From assembly GCF_900604535.1 (NCBI RefSeq), contig NZ_UWOT01000004.1, positions 62,001 to 126,000 of the forward strand: a stretch of DNA of 64,000 bases, in the 5' to 3' direction. This document shows positions 51,950 through 61,117 of the stretch, piece after piece (the stretch's first letter is position 1; every line of letters begins with the position of its first letter). The notes under the pieces were generated by a model that made no database searches, was not told where the DNA came from, and saw only the letters and a program-made list of their open reading frames with translations. A program made the translations under genes and the position numbers. This stretch comes from Romboutsia_E sp900604535. GTDB lineage: Bacteria; Bacillota; Clostridia; Peptostreptococcales; Peptostreptococcaceae.

Positions 51950-52002
51950 AAAAAAATCCTGATATGCAACTGCAAGAATGTTGCATATATCAGGATTTTT
52001 TA
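51950..52002. terminator. Bidirectional terminator
   Basis: AAAAAATCCTGATATGCAAC and GTTGCATATATCAGGATTTTTT form a stem of about 20 bp with one bulge and a 9-nt loop. It separates the oxidase (plus) from the phospholipase C-like gene (minus). Confidence 0.9.
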
Positions 52003-52009
52003 TTTTACA

Positions 52010-52723
52010 TTAATTTAAGTAGTAAAATACATCATCATAAAACATTAGTAGGCATCCCGCTGTACTTCTTTGCGATACTGTAATCGCCTTTGTTGCTATT
52101 AGATAAAACTTTGTTGTTAAATCATTTATATCTCTATACATATAATCTAGGTCTAGTCCTAAGTTTGAATTATGATCCACATATTCTTCTATTGAGTTTA
52201 ATAATATAGGTTTATCCTCAGTTCTAAATCTTCTCATTTTTTTGTAGTTCGCTTTTACATATACTTCAAATTGTCTATGATTATCCAATAACTTTCCCTT
52301 GGCATGTTGTGGTATAGTTAAATCTTGTACTATATGACATGCCGCTCCAAGATAGAACATAGCTCTTTCATAGTTCCCTAAACTTATATATTTTAACGCT
52401 CTATTGTAATAACTTAAAGTTACTGACATTGCATTATCATCATATCCAAACTTTCCTTTTTGTAATTTAGGATTATAAAAATGATGATAACATTTAAAAT
52501 CCTGATCTGCCCATACTAATCCTTGATTTATTTGTGCCTCATATTTTTTAAAAAATTCGTATTCTTCTTCATATCCGTTTACTTTTAATATATTTAATGC
52601 ATTCTTTTGTATAAATATATGCACTTCACAATCTGTTTTAATTATAGTCCTTTTTATAGGAGCCACAACTTTAAAAGTATTAGTTAATGCAGTTGCATAT
52701 ACACTTTCTAAAGTATCCTTCAT
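52010..52723 (-). CDS. Zinc-dependent phospholipase C-like protein without a signal peptide
   Basis: 237 residues, matching the zinc-dependent PLC catalytic domain (about 245 residues in B. cereus PLC). The metal residues are spaced as in that family: H81, H130, D134, H140, H149 and E153 (AACHIVQDLTIPQHA; NHRQFEV), plus H35 and D73/D75. No signal peptide, no leading Trp and no C2 domain are seen. It may be cytoplasmic or spore-located. The gene lies 15 nt downstream of the amidase gene. Confidence 0.85.
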   Translation of the reverse strand: MKDTLESVYATALTNTFKVVAPIKRTIIKTDCEVHIFIQKNALNILKVNGYEEEYEFFKKYEAQINQGLVWADQDFKCYHHFYNPKLQKGKFGYDDNAMSVTLSYYNRALKYISLGNYERAMFYLGAACHIVQDLTIPQHAKGKLLDNHRQFEVYVKANYKKMRRFRTEDKPILLNSIEEYVDHNSNLGLDLDYMYRDINDLTTKFYLIATKAITVSQRSTAGCLLMFYDDVFYYLN

Positions 52724-52738
52724 TTATATCACCTAACG

Positions 52739-53575
52739 TCATTTAGTCTTAAAATATTCATCTACTCCATCTGCAATACTTTGCATTAATTTTCTTTGAT
52801 AGTCAGGATTAGACATCATTTTGTCTTCATTATAATTACTCATAAAGCCCATTTCAACTAATACTGCTGGTACTTTAGACCAATTAAATCCAGTTAAGTC
52901 ACCACGTTGAAAAACTCCATTTATTTGTATTCCTGAATTTTTCATACTGCTCCTAATTAATTCCGCACACTTATTACTCTCTTCATATATAGAGGATGTG
53001 TATCTTCCACCTTCCTCTGGAATTAATATTGATGCTCCTGTTTTAGATGAATTGTCTATACTATCAGCATGAATTCTAACTACCAAATTTGCATTTTTAT
53101 CATTTGCAAAAATTGCTCTCTCACTATTACTAATATTTACATCATGGCTTTCTCTAGTCATTATGATATTATAGCCTTTACCTTCTAATATATGTTTTAA
53201 AACTGTAGATGCTTCTAAATTTAGAACATATTCTGGCTTTTTAGTTGCTACGCCTTCTGTACCAGATGAAACTCTTGCTTTTTGATATCCTGAACCTGGC
53301 CCTACTGGTTCTAAGTTTGGATCACCTTTTTCTTGATGTCCGGGATCTATACATATTAAATATTTTGAATTATCTTTTATACTATTTTCATCATCTTTTT
53401 CTGATGTAGGTTTTTTATCCTCGACCTTTTGTTCTCTATTTTTATCTTTATCGTTATCTATTCCCTTACTTATTAACCCTGTTGCTTTGTAAAGACTATT
53501 TAATGGGTCTGATGTACCTATAAGAATTATTCCCATAGCTATTATTGCCATTATTATCACTCTATATTTTTTCAT
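52739..53575 (-). CDS. N-acetylmuramoyl-L-alanine amidase (Amidase_3)
   Basis: 278 residues with an N-terminal membrane helix (about 6-24), a charged linker and an Amidase_3 domain from about 72. Zn ligands and catalytic residues: CIDPGHQEK, NLEAS (E), RIHADS and the late VEMGFMSN (E). It cleaves the peptide stem from muramic acid at the cell surface. The single domain with an anchor is like CwlD/sporulation amidases, so a role in spore cortex or mother-cell wall is possible. Confidence 0.9.
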   Translation of the reverse strand: MKKYRVIIMAIIAMGIILIGTSDPLNSLYKATGLISKGIDNDKDKNREQKVEDKKPTSEKDDENSIKDNSKYLICIDPGHQEKGDPNLEPVGPGSGYQKARVSSGTEGVATKKPEYVLNLEASTVLKHILEGKGYNIIMTRESHDVNISNSERAIFANDKNANLVVRIHADSIDNSSKTGASILIPEEGGRYTSSIYEESNKCAELIRSSMKNSGIQINGVFQRGDLTGFNWSKVPAVLVEMGFMSNYNEDKMMSNPDYQRKLMQSIADGVDEYFKTK

Positions 53576-53732
53576 TTTATTCTCCTTTCACTTTTAAATT
53601 TGTATAAAGTTATTTTCTAGTTTATTCTCCCCAGATTATTTAAATTTTATTTTTACTTAGTTTTTCATTTATATTTGCTATTTAATGCATATATATTTAT
53701 ATATCGTAAATTTAGGTGGTGAGATTAAAAGT

Positions 53733-54272
53733 ATGCCTAAAAATGTATCTTCGTCTAATAATAGATGCTATAAAAAAAAAATAATCAAAAGAAGTAACTC
53801 TAATAATACATCTACAAGTCAAACTAGTAGTACTTGTAATAATCAAACAAACGAAAATAATTCTAACTCTAATGATGGTAATAATGGTAGTTCTAACTCT
53901 AATTCAAATAGTTCTAGTAATACTAGTAATAATTCTAATGGCTTTAATAATAATAACGGTAATAGTAATAATGATGATAGCAGTGATTCAAAGCTTTGTT
54001 GTTTTGGATATTTAGATTACATAGTTCTAGCCTCTACTCTAGCAGTTGCTTTAGCTGAGGAATTAAATGTTAATGATTTGAATATATTATCTACTTTTTT
54101 AGCAGTGTTATCAGATGAGCTTGCCTTAGTCTCCTCAGTTAAAAGTTGTAATCCTGATAGTTCAGACGAGGTATTTGTTCCTCCTATTCCAGACGTAGCT
54201 ATTACACGAGCTTCAAAAAAAAATAAAACTCGAATAAAGAAAGTTACTAGAAGAAAAATAAAAAAGAAATAA
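53733..54272 (+). CDS. Asn/Ser-rich protein with hydrophobic core, possible spore surface protein
   Basis: 179 residues. A long Asn/Ser/Gly-rich N-terminal half (about 25-85) is followed by LCCFGYLDYIVLAS and a hydrophobic, Leu/Ala-rich segment with AEELNVNDLNILSTFLAVL. A basic tail (KKNKTRIKKVTRRKIKKK) ends it. The middle segment resembles the hydrophobic region of clostridial coat/exosporium-type proteins. The ATG at 53733 lies 9 nt after GGTGAG; upstream codons are not credible. Confidence 0.55.
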   Translation: MPKNVSSSNNRCYKKKIIKRSNSNNTSTSQTSSTCNNQTNENNSNSNDGNNGSSNSNSNSSSNTSNNSNGFNNNNGNSNNDDSSDSKLCCFGYLDYIVLASTLAVALAEELNVNDLNILSTFLAVLSDELALVSSVKSCNPDSSDEVFVPPIPDVAITRASKKNKTRIKKVTRRKIKKK

Positions 54273-54275
54273 ATA

Positions 54276-54314
54276 CACTTTCAAAAAATTTAAAGTGTTT
54301 TATTTCTTTTTTTA
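54276..54314 (+). terminator. Terminator after the Asn/Ser-rich gene
   Basis: ACACTTT and AAAGTGT form a 7-bp stem around a 10-nt loop, followed by a long T-rich tract. Confidence 0.8.
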
Positions 54315-54474
54315 TTACACTAATTGAAAATGCTTTATTTATAAATATCCTTTGTTTTTTTTTGAAAAGTACGGTTTTATTGAATCTCTTTTCCAAGGAT
54401 TAAAACTTAATTAATGTGCACTATAATATTAAAGCACCATTAATCATCAAAGTTGCTCAGAAAGAAGGTGTTTT

Positions 54475-55467
54475 ATGATTAATAAAAATTTCAATATAAA
54501 AAATTTAAAGATTAAGTCAAAAATTATAATTTTTTCATGTTTATTATTTTGCTTATATTCTTTGCCAAATAGTTTTATTTATGCACAAAATGCCGATAAA
54601 TTAGATACAGAGTATTTAGTTCCAATGGGCAACGTGTTACAAATTGATGCAGAATTAAAAACTATTATAGTAAGAAATGAAGTTGAAAATTGTCCATTAC
54701 AAATTGGTGATGCAATCTTAAAATTACAAGATAAACCTATAAGTAATTATGGTGAATTTTCATCTATACTTTATTCTCTACCAAAAGATAGTGATGTTTC
54801 CATTTTAGTAAATAGAGGAGGAAACACTCTAAGTATTAAATGTAATAAAGAAATTTTAGAAAAAATTAACTTCAACAATTTAATTTCCGGATTTGCTACT
54901 TTAACCTATATTGATTGTAATAATAAAGAATTTGCAGCTGTTGGTCATCCTATAAATGTAGGTAACTCAAAAAGGATAGCTATAAAAGATGGCTCAATAT
55001 CTACTACAACTGATATTACAATTCAAAAGTCTTGTAAAGGTAGCGTTGGTTGTATAAATGCAAGACGTGACTTTACCGTTGGACATTTTACAAAAAATGA
55101 TAACTACGGAATAAAAGGGAGTATAGATAATTTAGATACTTCAAAATTAAAAAAATATAAAGTAGCCTCTCTAGATGAAGTTAAGTTAGGAAAAGCTCAA
55201 ATAATTTTACAAAATCAATTTAATGTTTGTCAAAAATATAATATAGAAATAATTGGAATCGAAAACCAAAGAACTCCTAGCCCTAAAACATTTAAAATAC
55301 GTATTGTTGATAAAGATTTACTAGGATTAACAGGAGGTATTGTTCAAGGAATGAGTGGTACTCCTATAGTACAAGGAAATAAAATAATCGGTGCTGTATC
55401 TCACGCAGTTGAAAATGATCCATCTATAGGTTATGGTGTTTTTATTGGATGGATTATGAATAATTAA
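54475..55467 (+). CDS. SpoIVB-like S55 peptidase
   Basis: 330 residues: an N-terminal signal/anchor (about 17-37), a PDZ domain (about 64-120) and an S55 protease domain. The catalytic histidine is in AAVGHPI and the serine in GIVQGMSGTPIV, as in SpoIVB, with a downstream AVSHAVENDP and GYGVFI. SpoIVB signals from forespore to the mother cell for sigma-K activation. The standard spo0A neighbour is absent here, so this may be a SpoIVB2-type paralogue. A GAAGGTG site precedes the ATG. Confidence 0.85.
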   Translation: MINKNFNIKNLKIKSKIIIFSCLLFCLYSLPNSFIYAQNADKLDTEYLVPMGNVLQIDAELKTIIVRNEVENCPLQIGDAILKLQDKPISNYGEFSSILYSLPKDSDVSILVNRGGNTLSIKCNKEILEKINFNNLISGFATLTYIDCNNKEFAAVGHPINVGNSKRIAIKDGSISTTTDITIQKSCKGSVGCINARRDFTVGHFTKNDNYGIKGSIDNLDTSKLKKYKVASLDEVKLGKAQIILQNQFNVCQKYNIEIIGIENQRTPSPKTFKIRIVDKDLLGLTGGIVQGMSGTPIVQGNKIIGAVSHAVENDPSIGYGVFIGWIMNN

Positions 55468-55495
55468 ATACGCATTATATATATCTTCTATTTAT

Positions 55496-55533
55496 AAGGG
55501 ATGTAAAAATTAAAATTTAAACATCCCTTATAT
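55496..55533 (+). terminator. Terminator after the SpoIVB-like gene
   Basis: AAGGGATGT and ACATCCCTT form a 9-bp stem with a 16-nt loop, followed by ATATTTTTT. The T tract is better on the plus strand. Confidence 0.75.
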
Positions 55534-55536
55534 TTT

Positions 55537-56217
55537 TTAATTATTTTTATTGTTTGTTGTATTATTTAAATTTGGTATCACGCTTTGCACTCCTGTTTCA
55601 GGTATATTTACATAACTTTGTGGAACATCCCCTACTATTATAGTTTCACATACAGGTATTTGTACATTAACTTCTTGAGTTGAAGTTGTCAGTGGAATTA
55701 CAACTTTTACCTTCGTATTTGCTTCTATATAAATAGTATGTCTAGTTTGATTTATTCCAGATGATTCAAATTTGGTTTTAAAATCTACAGATACTGTTCC
55801 TATTGGCTCAATTGATACTTTTATTTGTGGACCATATTTTGCTAGTATAGGGCTTCCTAAAGCTGTTCCAATAGGAATATATGAACTTGTAGATTTAATC
55901 TTTTTTAATTCATCTTGTATTTCTAGTGCTATATCTGATGCCAACGAATTCATTAATACAGTATTAGCTTGTAGCATGGTTATTTTCCCTTCAGAATCCA
56001 TTTGAACGTTTACTAAATCAGTATAATTTATTTGTCCTTTTACAACTTCTGATACTGATTTATTTATAGACTTATTTGCAATCTCAAGTGCTTTTGTTTC
56101 AGCAAGTACTGTAATTGTTGGTCGTAATGTTCTATCTATGTATAAAAAACTTCCTATAAAAAAAGAAAGTATAAATAGTAATAAAAATATTATTCCTGTC
56201 TTTTTATATTTATTCAA
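55537..56217 (-). CDS. yunB: Sporulation protein YunB
   Basis: 226 residues with an N-terminal membrane helix (about 8-28) and an extracytoplasmic domain. Family parts include ITVLAETKALEIANKSINKSV, IPIGTALGSPILAKYGPQIKV and the C-terminal PQSYVNI. YunB is required for normal sporulation in Bacillus; it is under sigma-E in that organism. The start is TTG, after GGGGGTG. An Asn-rich tail follows. Confidence 0.9.
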   Translation of the reverse strand: MNKYKKTGIIFLLLFILSFFIGSFLYIDRTLRPTITVLAETKALEIANKSINKSVSEVVKGQINYTDLVNVQMDSEGKITMLQANTVLMNSLASDIALEIQDELKKIKSTSSYIPIGTALGSPILAKYGPQIKVSIEPIGTVSVDFKTKFESSGINQTRHTIYIEANTKVKVVIPLTTSTQEVNVQIPVCETIIVGDVPQSYVNIPETGVQSVIPNLNNTTNNKNN

Positions 56218-56400
56218 TTAATCACCCCCATAATAGTTTATGCCTTATTAATATTTGACCTTAACATAAAAATTATAATATTAGTAAAAAATAATAATAT
56301 AATTTATATGTAGGTAGAAAGTTAAGTAATTTAACTTATATACTGTAAGTAGACATATAAAAAGTAATATAAGTTACACTATATTCATTTTTATGTATAT

Positions 56401-56431
56401 TTTACAAAAACATCGCTATATATGTTATAAT
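56401..56431 (+). promoter_or_regulatory. Promoter of the class A PBP gene
   Basis: TTTACA at 56401 and an extended TGTTATAAT (-10 TATAAT at 56426-56431) about 18-19 nt apart, 28 nt before the start codon. The slightly long spacing is compensated by the extended TG. Confidence 0.5.
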
Positions 56432-56458
56432 ATTGCATTAAGTAAGGAGGTTTAACTT

Positions 56459-59155
56459 ATGAGCAATGGCAATAATGAAGATCAAAATAAAATAAGAAGA
56501 AAAAAGGTTAGTTCCTCTAATAACCCTACTAAGACTACTACTAACTCTACTCAAAATGATAGTAGTAGCAGATCAAAGTCTAGAAAATCAAATAATAAAA
56601 AAGATAAATTTAGATTTTTTAGGTTAACAGGTGTATTTATTTTAGCCTTGTTAGTAGTTGGTGCAGCGGCAGGAACTGGATTAGTATTCTCTTCTCTGAG
56701 AAATGTAGAGCCAGTTACAAAAGCTCTTTTAGATGAGAAAACTTATCAAACAACAAAAATTTATTATGCTGATGGATCACTTTTATCAAATGCTCCAAGC
56801 ACAAATAAAAAAGAACCAGTATCACTAGATGATATGTCTGATCACTTAAAAAATGCTATAGTTGCTATAGAAGATGAACGTTTCTATGAGCATAGCGGTG
56901 TAGACATAAAGGGGCTTTTCAGATCTGCTGTTAAAACTTTATTAGGAAAAACACAAGGTGGTAGTACAATACCAATGCAGGTTTCAAAAATGCTACTAAC
57001 ATCTTCAGAACAAACTTTACCTCGTAAGGTAAAAGATATTTATTATGCATATGAAATGAGTAAAACTTTATCTAAAGACGAAATATTAGAAGCTTATTTA
57101 AATAACTTCTTCGTTGGAAGAGGGCTTATTGGAGCACAAGCAGGTGCTCATGGTTACTTTAGTAAAGATGCCAGTGAATTAAGTTTAGCAGAATCAGCTT
57201 TACTTGCAGGTTCTACTAAAAATCCATCTGCGTACTCTGCTTATATTCCAGACAAGCTAAATGGAAGTGAAACTAAAGAAGATTTAGAAAATAGATTATT
57301 ATTCTATACAAATACTACAGATGATAATTGGGATGATCCAACTGATGTTGACTTTAACATTATAGATAAGCTTTATTATGACTGGAAACTTATTGATACA
57401 GATACACATACTCAGTTAAAGAAAGGTACGTTAATAGTTAGAAAAGCTGTTAATAATTCTAAGGCTAAACAAAGACAAGAAGTTGTTTTAGCTAAAATGT
57501 TAGAGTTAGGATACATAACACAAGAAGAACATGATAAGGCTGTAGCAGAAGAAATAAAAATTTGTTTACCTAAAACAGAGGATACTGTAGTTACATCAGT
57601 ACAAGACCTTATAGAGTCTGAGGTTATTAGCGCTTTAATGAATCAAGGACATACTTGGGATGAAGCTGATAACTTATTCCGTAATGGTGGTTTAAACATA
57701 TACACTACTATAGATTCTAGTATGCAAGATATATTAGAAGGCGAATATGAAAATACTAATAACTTCCCTGGAACAAAATATATAAATGGTATACCTCAAC
57801 CTCAATCTGCAATGGTTATATTAGACTATAAAACTGGACAAATTAAAGCTTTAGTTGGTGGTAGAAACATAAAAGGAAGAAAAACTCTTAATAGAGCTAC
57901 AACCGCTCAGCAACCTGGTTCTACTATAAAACCACTATCAGTTTATACTCCAGCTATAGATACTTTAGAAATTACCCAAGCAGACTCACTAAGTGATGCT
58001 AGAGGTGGATATAAATTTAGCCAAAATAACAAATGGAATCCAGCTACTACAACTGCAGGAAGCGGATATATGACACTTCGTAAAGCTCTTGCTTATTCTT
58101 CAAATACAATCGCTATTAAAACAGCTGAAATGCTAGGCGATAGTTACGAAGAATGTGTAGATATAATGCTTGATTATTTAAAGAACTTTGGAATTACAAC
58201 TTTAAAAGATAGTAAAACTGGTGATATAAATGAAGGAGATAGACGTTTCCCTGCCTTAACATTAGGTGGTATGACATACGGTGTATCTCCACTAGAGATG
58301 GCTTCTGCATATGGTACACTTGCTAATAGCGGTGTATATATAGAGCCAACTATATTTACAACTATAACAACTTACGATGGACAATTATTAGTAAAAGCTA
58401 CTCCAGATGAACACAAAGTTGTATCTGAGGATGTGGCTTACGTTATAACTGATATGCTAAAATCTGTTATAACTGAAGGTATCGGTGGTTCAGCTGCTAT
58501 CGGTGGAGGTATCGAGGTTGCTGGTAAAACAGGTACTACTAACGGTAAGTTAGATGCTTGGTTTGTCGGATATACTCCATATTACGTTGCATCAACTTAT
58601 ATAGGTGATGATGCTGGTACAAAAGACCCTAATACTGGTGAAACAATAGCACGTAGAGGTGTTGATGGAAGTAGTGGTACAGCTGCTAGATTATGGTCTG
58701 CAGTTATGAAGAAAGTTCATTCTGGGCTTACAAAAGCAAGCTTTACAGTACCTTCTAACATCTATTTCTCAAATATAAACTTAATAGATGGAGGAACATC
58801 TTCAGGTGGTGCAAGAGCTGCATTTATAAATGGAACTTCTCCTAGAAGAGTAAGCTCTTACCAAACTCAGACAAATACACAAGATGAAGATGTAGAAGAA
58901 GAACCAGATAATACTGATGACACAGCTTCTGATCCTCCAGATAATGAAGGTGGAACAACTACACCTCCATCTGATACTAATACAGATACTGGTGCAAACA
59001 ACGGTACTGGTACTGGTAATGGTACTACTGATAATGGAACAAATAATGGTGCTGGTAATGGTACTACTGGCGGTACTGACGCTGGTACAAACAACGGCAC
59101 TGGTAATGGTGCTACTGATAACGGTGGAACAGAACCTATACCTCCAGCTCAATAG
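56459..59155 (+). CDS. Class A penicillin-binding protein (PBP1A-like)
   Basis: 898 residues. Basic Ser/Asn-rich cytoplasmic N-terminus, one membrane helix (about 57-80), GT51 glycosyltransferase (about 120-310; AIEDERFYEHSG, GGSTIPMQVSK) and transpeptidase (about 430-760; active serine in GSTIKPLS, SSN, and KTGTTNG). The C-terminal ~110 residues are a Gly/Thr/Asn/Asp low-complexity tail. It makes and cross-links peptidoglycan. It is the probable main bifunctional PBP, conserved upstream of the spoVA/spoIIA operons in related species. Confidence 0.95.
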   Translation: MSNGNNEDQNKIRRKKVSSSNNPTKTTTNSTQNDSSSRSKSRKSNNKKDKFRFFRLTGVFILALLVVGAAAGTGLVFSSLRNVEPVTKALLDEKTYQTTKIYYADGSLLSNAPSTNKKEPVSLDDMSDHLKNAIVAIEDERFYEHSGVDIKGLFRSAVKTLLGKTQGGSTIPMQVSKMLLTSSEQTLPRKVKDIYYAYEMSKTLSKDEILEAYLNNFFVGRGLIGAQAGAHGYFSKDASELSLAESALLAGSTKNPSAYSAYIPDKLNGSETKEDLENRLLFYTNTTDDNWDDPTDVDFNIIDKLYYDWKLIDTDTHTQLKKGTLIVRKAVNNSKAKQRQEVVLAKMLELGYITQEEHDKAVAEEIKICLPKTEDTVVTSVQDLIESEVISALMNQGHTWDEADNLFRNGGLNIYTTIDSSMQDILEGEYENTNNFPGTKYINGIPQPQSAMVILDYKTGQIKALVGGRNIKGRKTLNRATTAQQPGSTIKPLSVYTPAIDTLEITQADSLSDARGGYKFSQNNKWNPATTTAGSGYMTLRKALAYSSNTIAIKTAEMLGDSYEECVDIMLDYLKNFGITTLKDSKTGDINEGDRRFPALTLGGMTYGVSPLEMASAYGTLANSGVYIEPTIFTTITTYDGQLLVKATPDEHKVVSEDVAYVITDMLKSVITEGIGGSAAIGGGIEVAGKTGTTNGKLDAWFVGYTPYYVASTYIGDDAGTKDPNTGETIARRGVDGSSGTAARLWSAVMKKVHSGLTKASFTVPSNIYFSNINLIDGGTSSGGARAAFINGTSPRRVSSYQTQTNTQDEDVEEEPDNTDDTASDPPDNEGGTTTPPSDTNTDTGANNGTGTGNGTTDNGTNNGAGNGTTGGTDAGTNNGTGNGATDNGGTEPIPPAQ

Positions 59156-59183
59156 AAAACTTATAAATATTAGATATAATGAT

Positions 59184-59218
59184 AAAAGCGATAAACTAAA
59201 TTTAGTTTATCGCTTTTT
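59184..59218. terminator. Bidirectional terminator between the PBP and spoVAE genes
   Basis: AAAAGCGATAAACTAAA and TTTAGTTTATCGCTTTT form a 17-bp stem with a 1-nt centre. It ends both the PBP gene (plus) and the spoVA operon (minus). Confidence 0.9.
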
Positions 59219-59242
59219 GATTATTTAAATATAATTTAAATT

Positions 59243-59605
59243 TTATGGCTTAGCCTTTGGATTAAAAATTACAGCCATACTATAACCAAAGAAGATAGCA
59301 GCAGCTATACCACCTGCAGTAGCTATTGTTCCACCTGTAAAGACTCCTAAAAGTCCATTTTCTCCTATGCCTTTTATAACACCTTTTGCCAATGAATAAC
59401 CAAATCCTATTAAAGGAACTGTAGCTCCAGCACCTCCAAAATCAACTATAGGTTCATATATACCTAAGAATGTTAATATAACTCCACTAGTTACATAAGT
59501 TACCATTACATAAGGTGTCTGCATTTTAAAATAGTCCATCATTATCTGAGCTATTAAACAAATTGTTCCTCCAACAAGGAATACCTTAATATAATCCATT
59601 ATCAA
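59243..59605 (-). CDS. spoVAE: Stage V sporulation protein AE (SpoVAE)
   Basis: About 120 residues with four membrane helices, the SpoVAEb type, part of the dipicolinic acid channel. GTICLIAQI and YEPIVDFGGAGATVPLIGFG are typical. The TTG at 59605, 8 nt after GGAGG, is the likely start; an ATG at 59599 is also in frame. It overlaps the spoVAD region closely (12 nt apart). Confidence 0.93.
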   Translation of the reverse strand: MIMDYIKVFLVGGTICLIAQIMMDYFKMQTPYVMVTYVTSGVILTFLGIYEPIVDFGGAGATVPLIGFGYSLAKGVIKGIGENGLLGVFTGGTIATAGGIAAAIFFGYSMAVIFNPKAKP

Positions 59606-59617
59606 GAAAATCACCTC

Positions 59618-60631
59618 CTATTCATTAACTATTACAACTGCATTTGCTATACAAGGTATAGTTTGCTTTTGCAATGTACTATTTGGTGATAACATAGCTC
59701 CAGTTGATACTAGCATTACTTTATTGAATTCTTTCTTTTTTAACTTATCATAGATATATCCAGAAAATACTGCTGCTGAACATCCACATCCACTTCCTCC
59801 ACAGTGAACATCTTGTTCTTTTAAATTAAATATTTCTAATCCACAATCTGTATATACTTTTGATATATCTAGGTTTTTATCTTTTAGTAAGTCTAAAGTT
59901 ATAGTCTTACCTACTGTTCCTAAATCACCTGTTGCAATTAAATCAAAACTATTTGGATCATCATTTGTATCATTAAAATATGCTAATATTGTATCTACAG
60001 CTGCTGGAGCCATAGCTGCGCCCATATTATTTCCATCTTTTATTCCCTTATCTATAATTTTACCTATTGTTACATATTTAATCTTAGGAGCATCGCCATG
60101 ATCAGATAATAGTACACATCCAGCTCCAGTAACTGTCCATTGAGCAGTCATAGGTTTTTGAGTTCCTAACTCTAATGGATATCTAAATTGTCTTTCAGCT
60201 GTACAGTAATGACTACAAGTTCCTGCTAATATATTTTGAGCAAAACCTCCATCTATTAACATAGCTCCAAGACACATACTTTGAGCCATAGTAGAACATG
60301 CTCCATAAACTCCAATAAAAGGTACGTCTAAATCTCTTGCTGCAAAAGAAAATGGCCATATCTGATTAATTAAATCTCCACCTATAAGATAATTTATTTC
60401 CTTCATACCTTTATCTGATTTTTTTACAGCTAATTCTATAGTGTCTTTCATCATCTTGCATTCTGCTAATTCCCAAGTTTTTTCACCATCTAAATCATCA
60501 TCTAAAATTTTATCAAAATAATCTCTAAGTGGACCTTTAGCTTCTTTAGGTCCAACTATTGATGCGGTACTAATTATAGCTGGTTTATGTTGCAATTCTA
60601 CTGTTCTCTTTCCAATTCTTTTATTCTTCAT
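59618..60631 (-). CDS. spoVAD: Stage V sporulation protein AD (SpoVAD)
   Basis: 337 residues, thiolase-like fold. Active-site-type cysteine in YGACSTMAQS. SpoVAD binds dipicolinic acid at the inner spore membrane. Known parts include GCGCSAAVFSGYI and LGTVGKTITLDLL. The ATG at 60631 lies behind an AAGGAG site; longer reading is rejected. Confidence 0.96.
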   Translation of the reverse strand: MKNKRIGKRTVELQHKPAIISTASIVGPKEAKGPLRDYFDKILDDDLDGEKTWELAECKMMKDTIELAVKKSDKGMKEINYLIGGDLINQIWPFSFAARDLDVPFIGVYGACSTMAQSMCLGAMLIDGGFAQNILAGTCSHYCTAERQFRYPLELGTQKPMTAQWTVTGAGCVLLSDHGDAPKIKYVTIGKIIDKGIKDGNNMGAAMAPAAVDTILAYFNDTNDDPNSFDLIATGDLGTVGKTITLDLLKDKNLDISKVYTDCGLEIFNLKEQDVHCGGSGCGCSAAVFSGYIYDKLKKKEFNKVMLVSTGAMLSPNSTLQKQTIPCIANAVVIVNE

Positions 60632-60657
60632 TGTCTCACTCCTTACCACTGAATAAA

Positions 60658-61104
60658 TTAAATAAACATTTTAACTAAATAATAAACAAATCCAAATAAT
60701 ATAGAAGAACCTATTCCATAAACTAATACAGGGCCTGCAATTTTAAACATATTTGCTCCAACACCTAATACATATCCCTCTCTCTTAAATTCCATAGCTG
60801 GAGATACTATAGAGTTTGCAAATCCAGTTATAGGTATAATTGACCCGGCTCCTGCCCTCTTTCCAAGTAAATCATAAACACCTAGACCAGTAAGAAAAGA
60901 TCCTAGAAAGACTAATGTTATCGATGTTGCTGAAGATGCAGCTAGTTTGTCCAAATTTACAACATTACTAAAAAAATCATTAATTCCTTGTCCTACCATA
61001 CAAATTAATCCACCTATTATAAATGCAAGAATATAATTTTTTATATACGTAGGTTTAGGACTTATCTCATCGACATATTTATTATAGTCATCTTTTTTTC
61101 CCAT
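60658..61104 (-). CDS. spoVAC: Stage V sporulation protein AC (SpoVAC)
   Basis: 148 residues with four membrane helices. The N-terminal DDYNKYVDEISPKPTYIKN, GLICMVGQGINDFF and the GAGSIIPITGFANSIVSPAM motif are hallmarks of SpoVAC, a mechanosensitive DPA channel component. It is 26 nt before spoVAD. Confidence 0.96.
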   Translation of the reverse strand: MGKKDDYNKYVDEISPKPTYIKNYILAFIIGGLICMVGQGINDFFSNVVNLDKLAASSATSITLVFLGSFLTGLGVYDLLGKRAGAGSIIPITGFANSIVSPAMEFKREGYVLGVGANMFKIAGPVLVYGIGSSILFGFVYYLVKMFI

Positions 61105-61117
61105 AATTACTACCTCC

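Noticed and set aside
58802..59152. Open frames antisense to the PBP tail (Ser/Thr/Ile-rich and Val/Pro-rich)
   Set aside because: They are products of the repetitive low-complexity coding sequence on the other strand and have no ribosome site.
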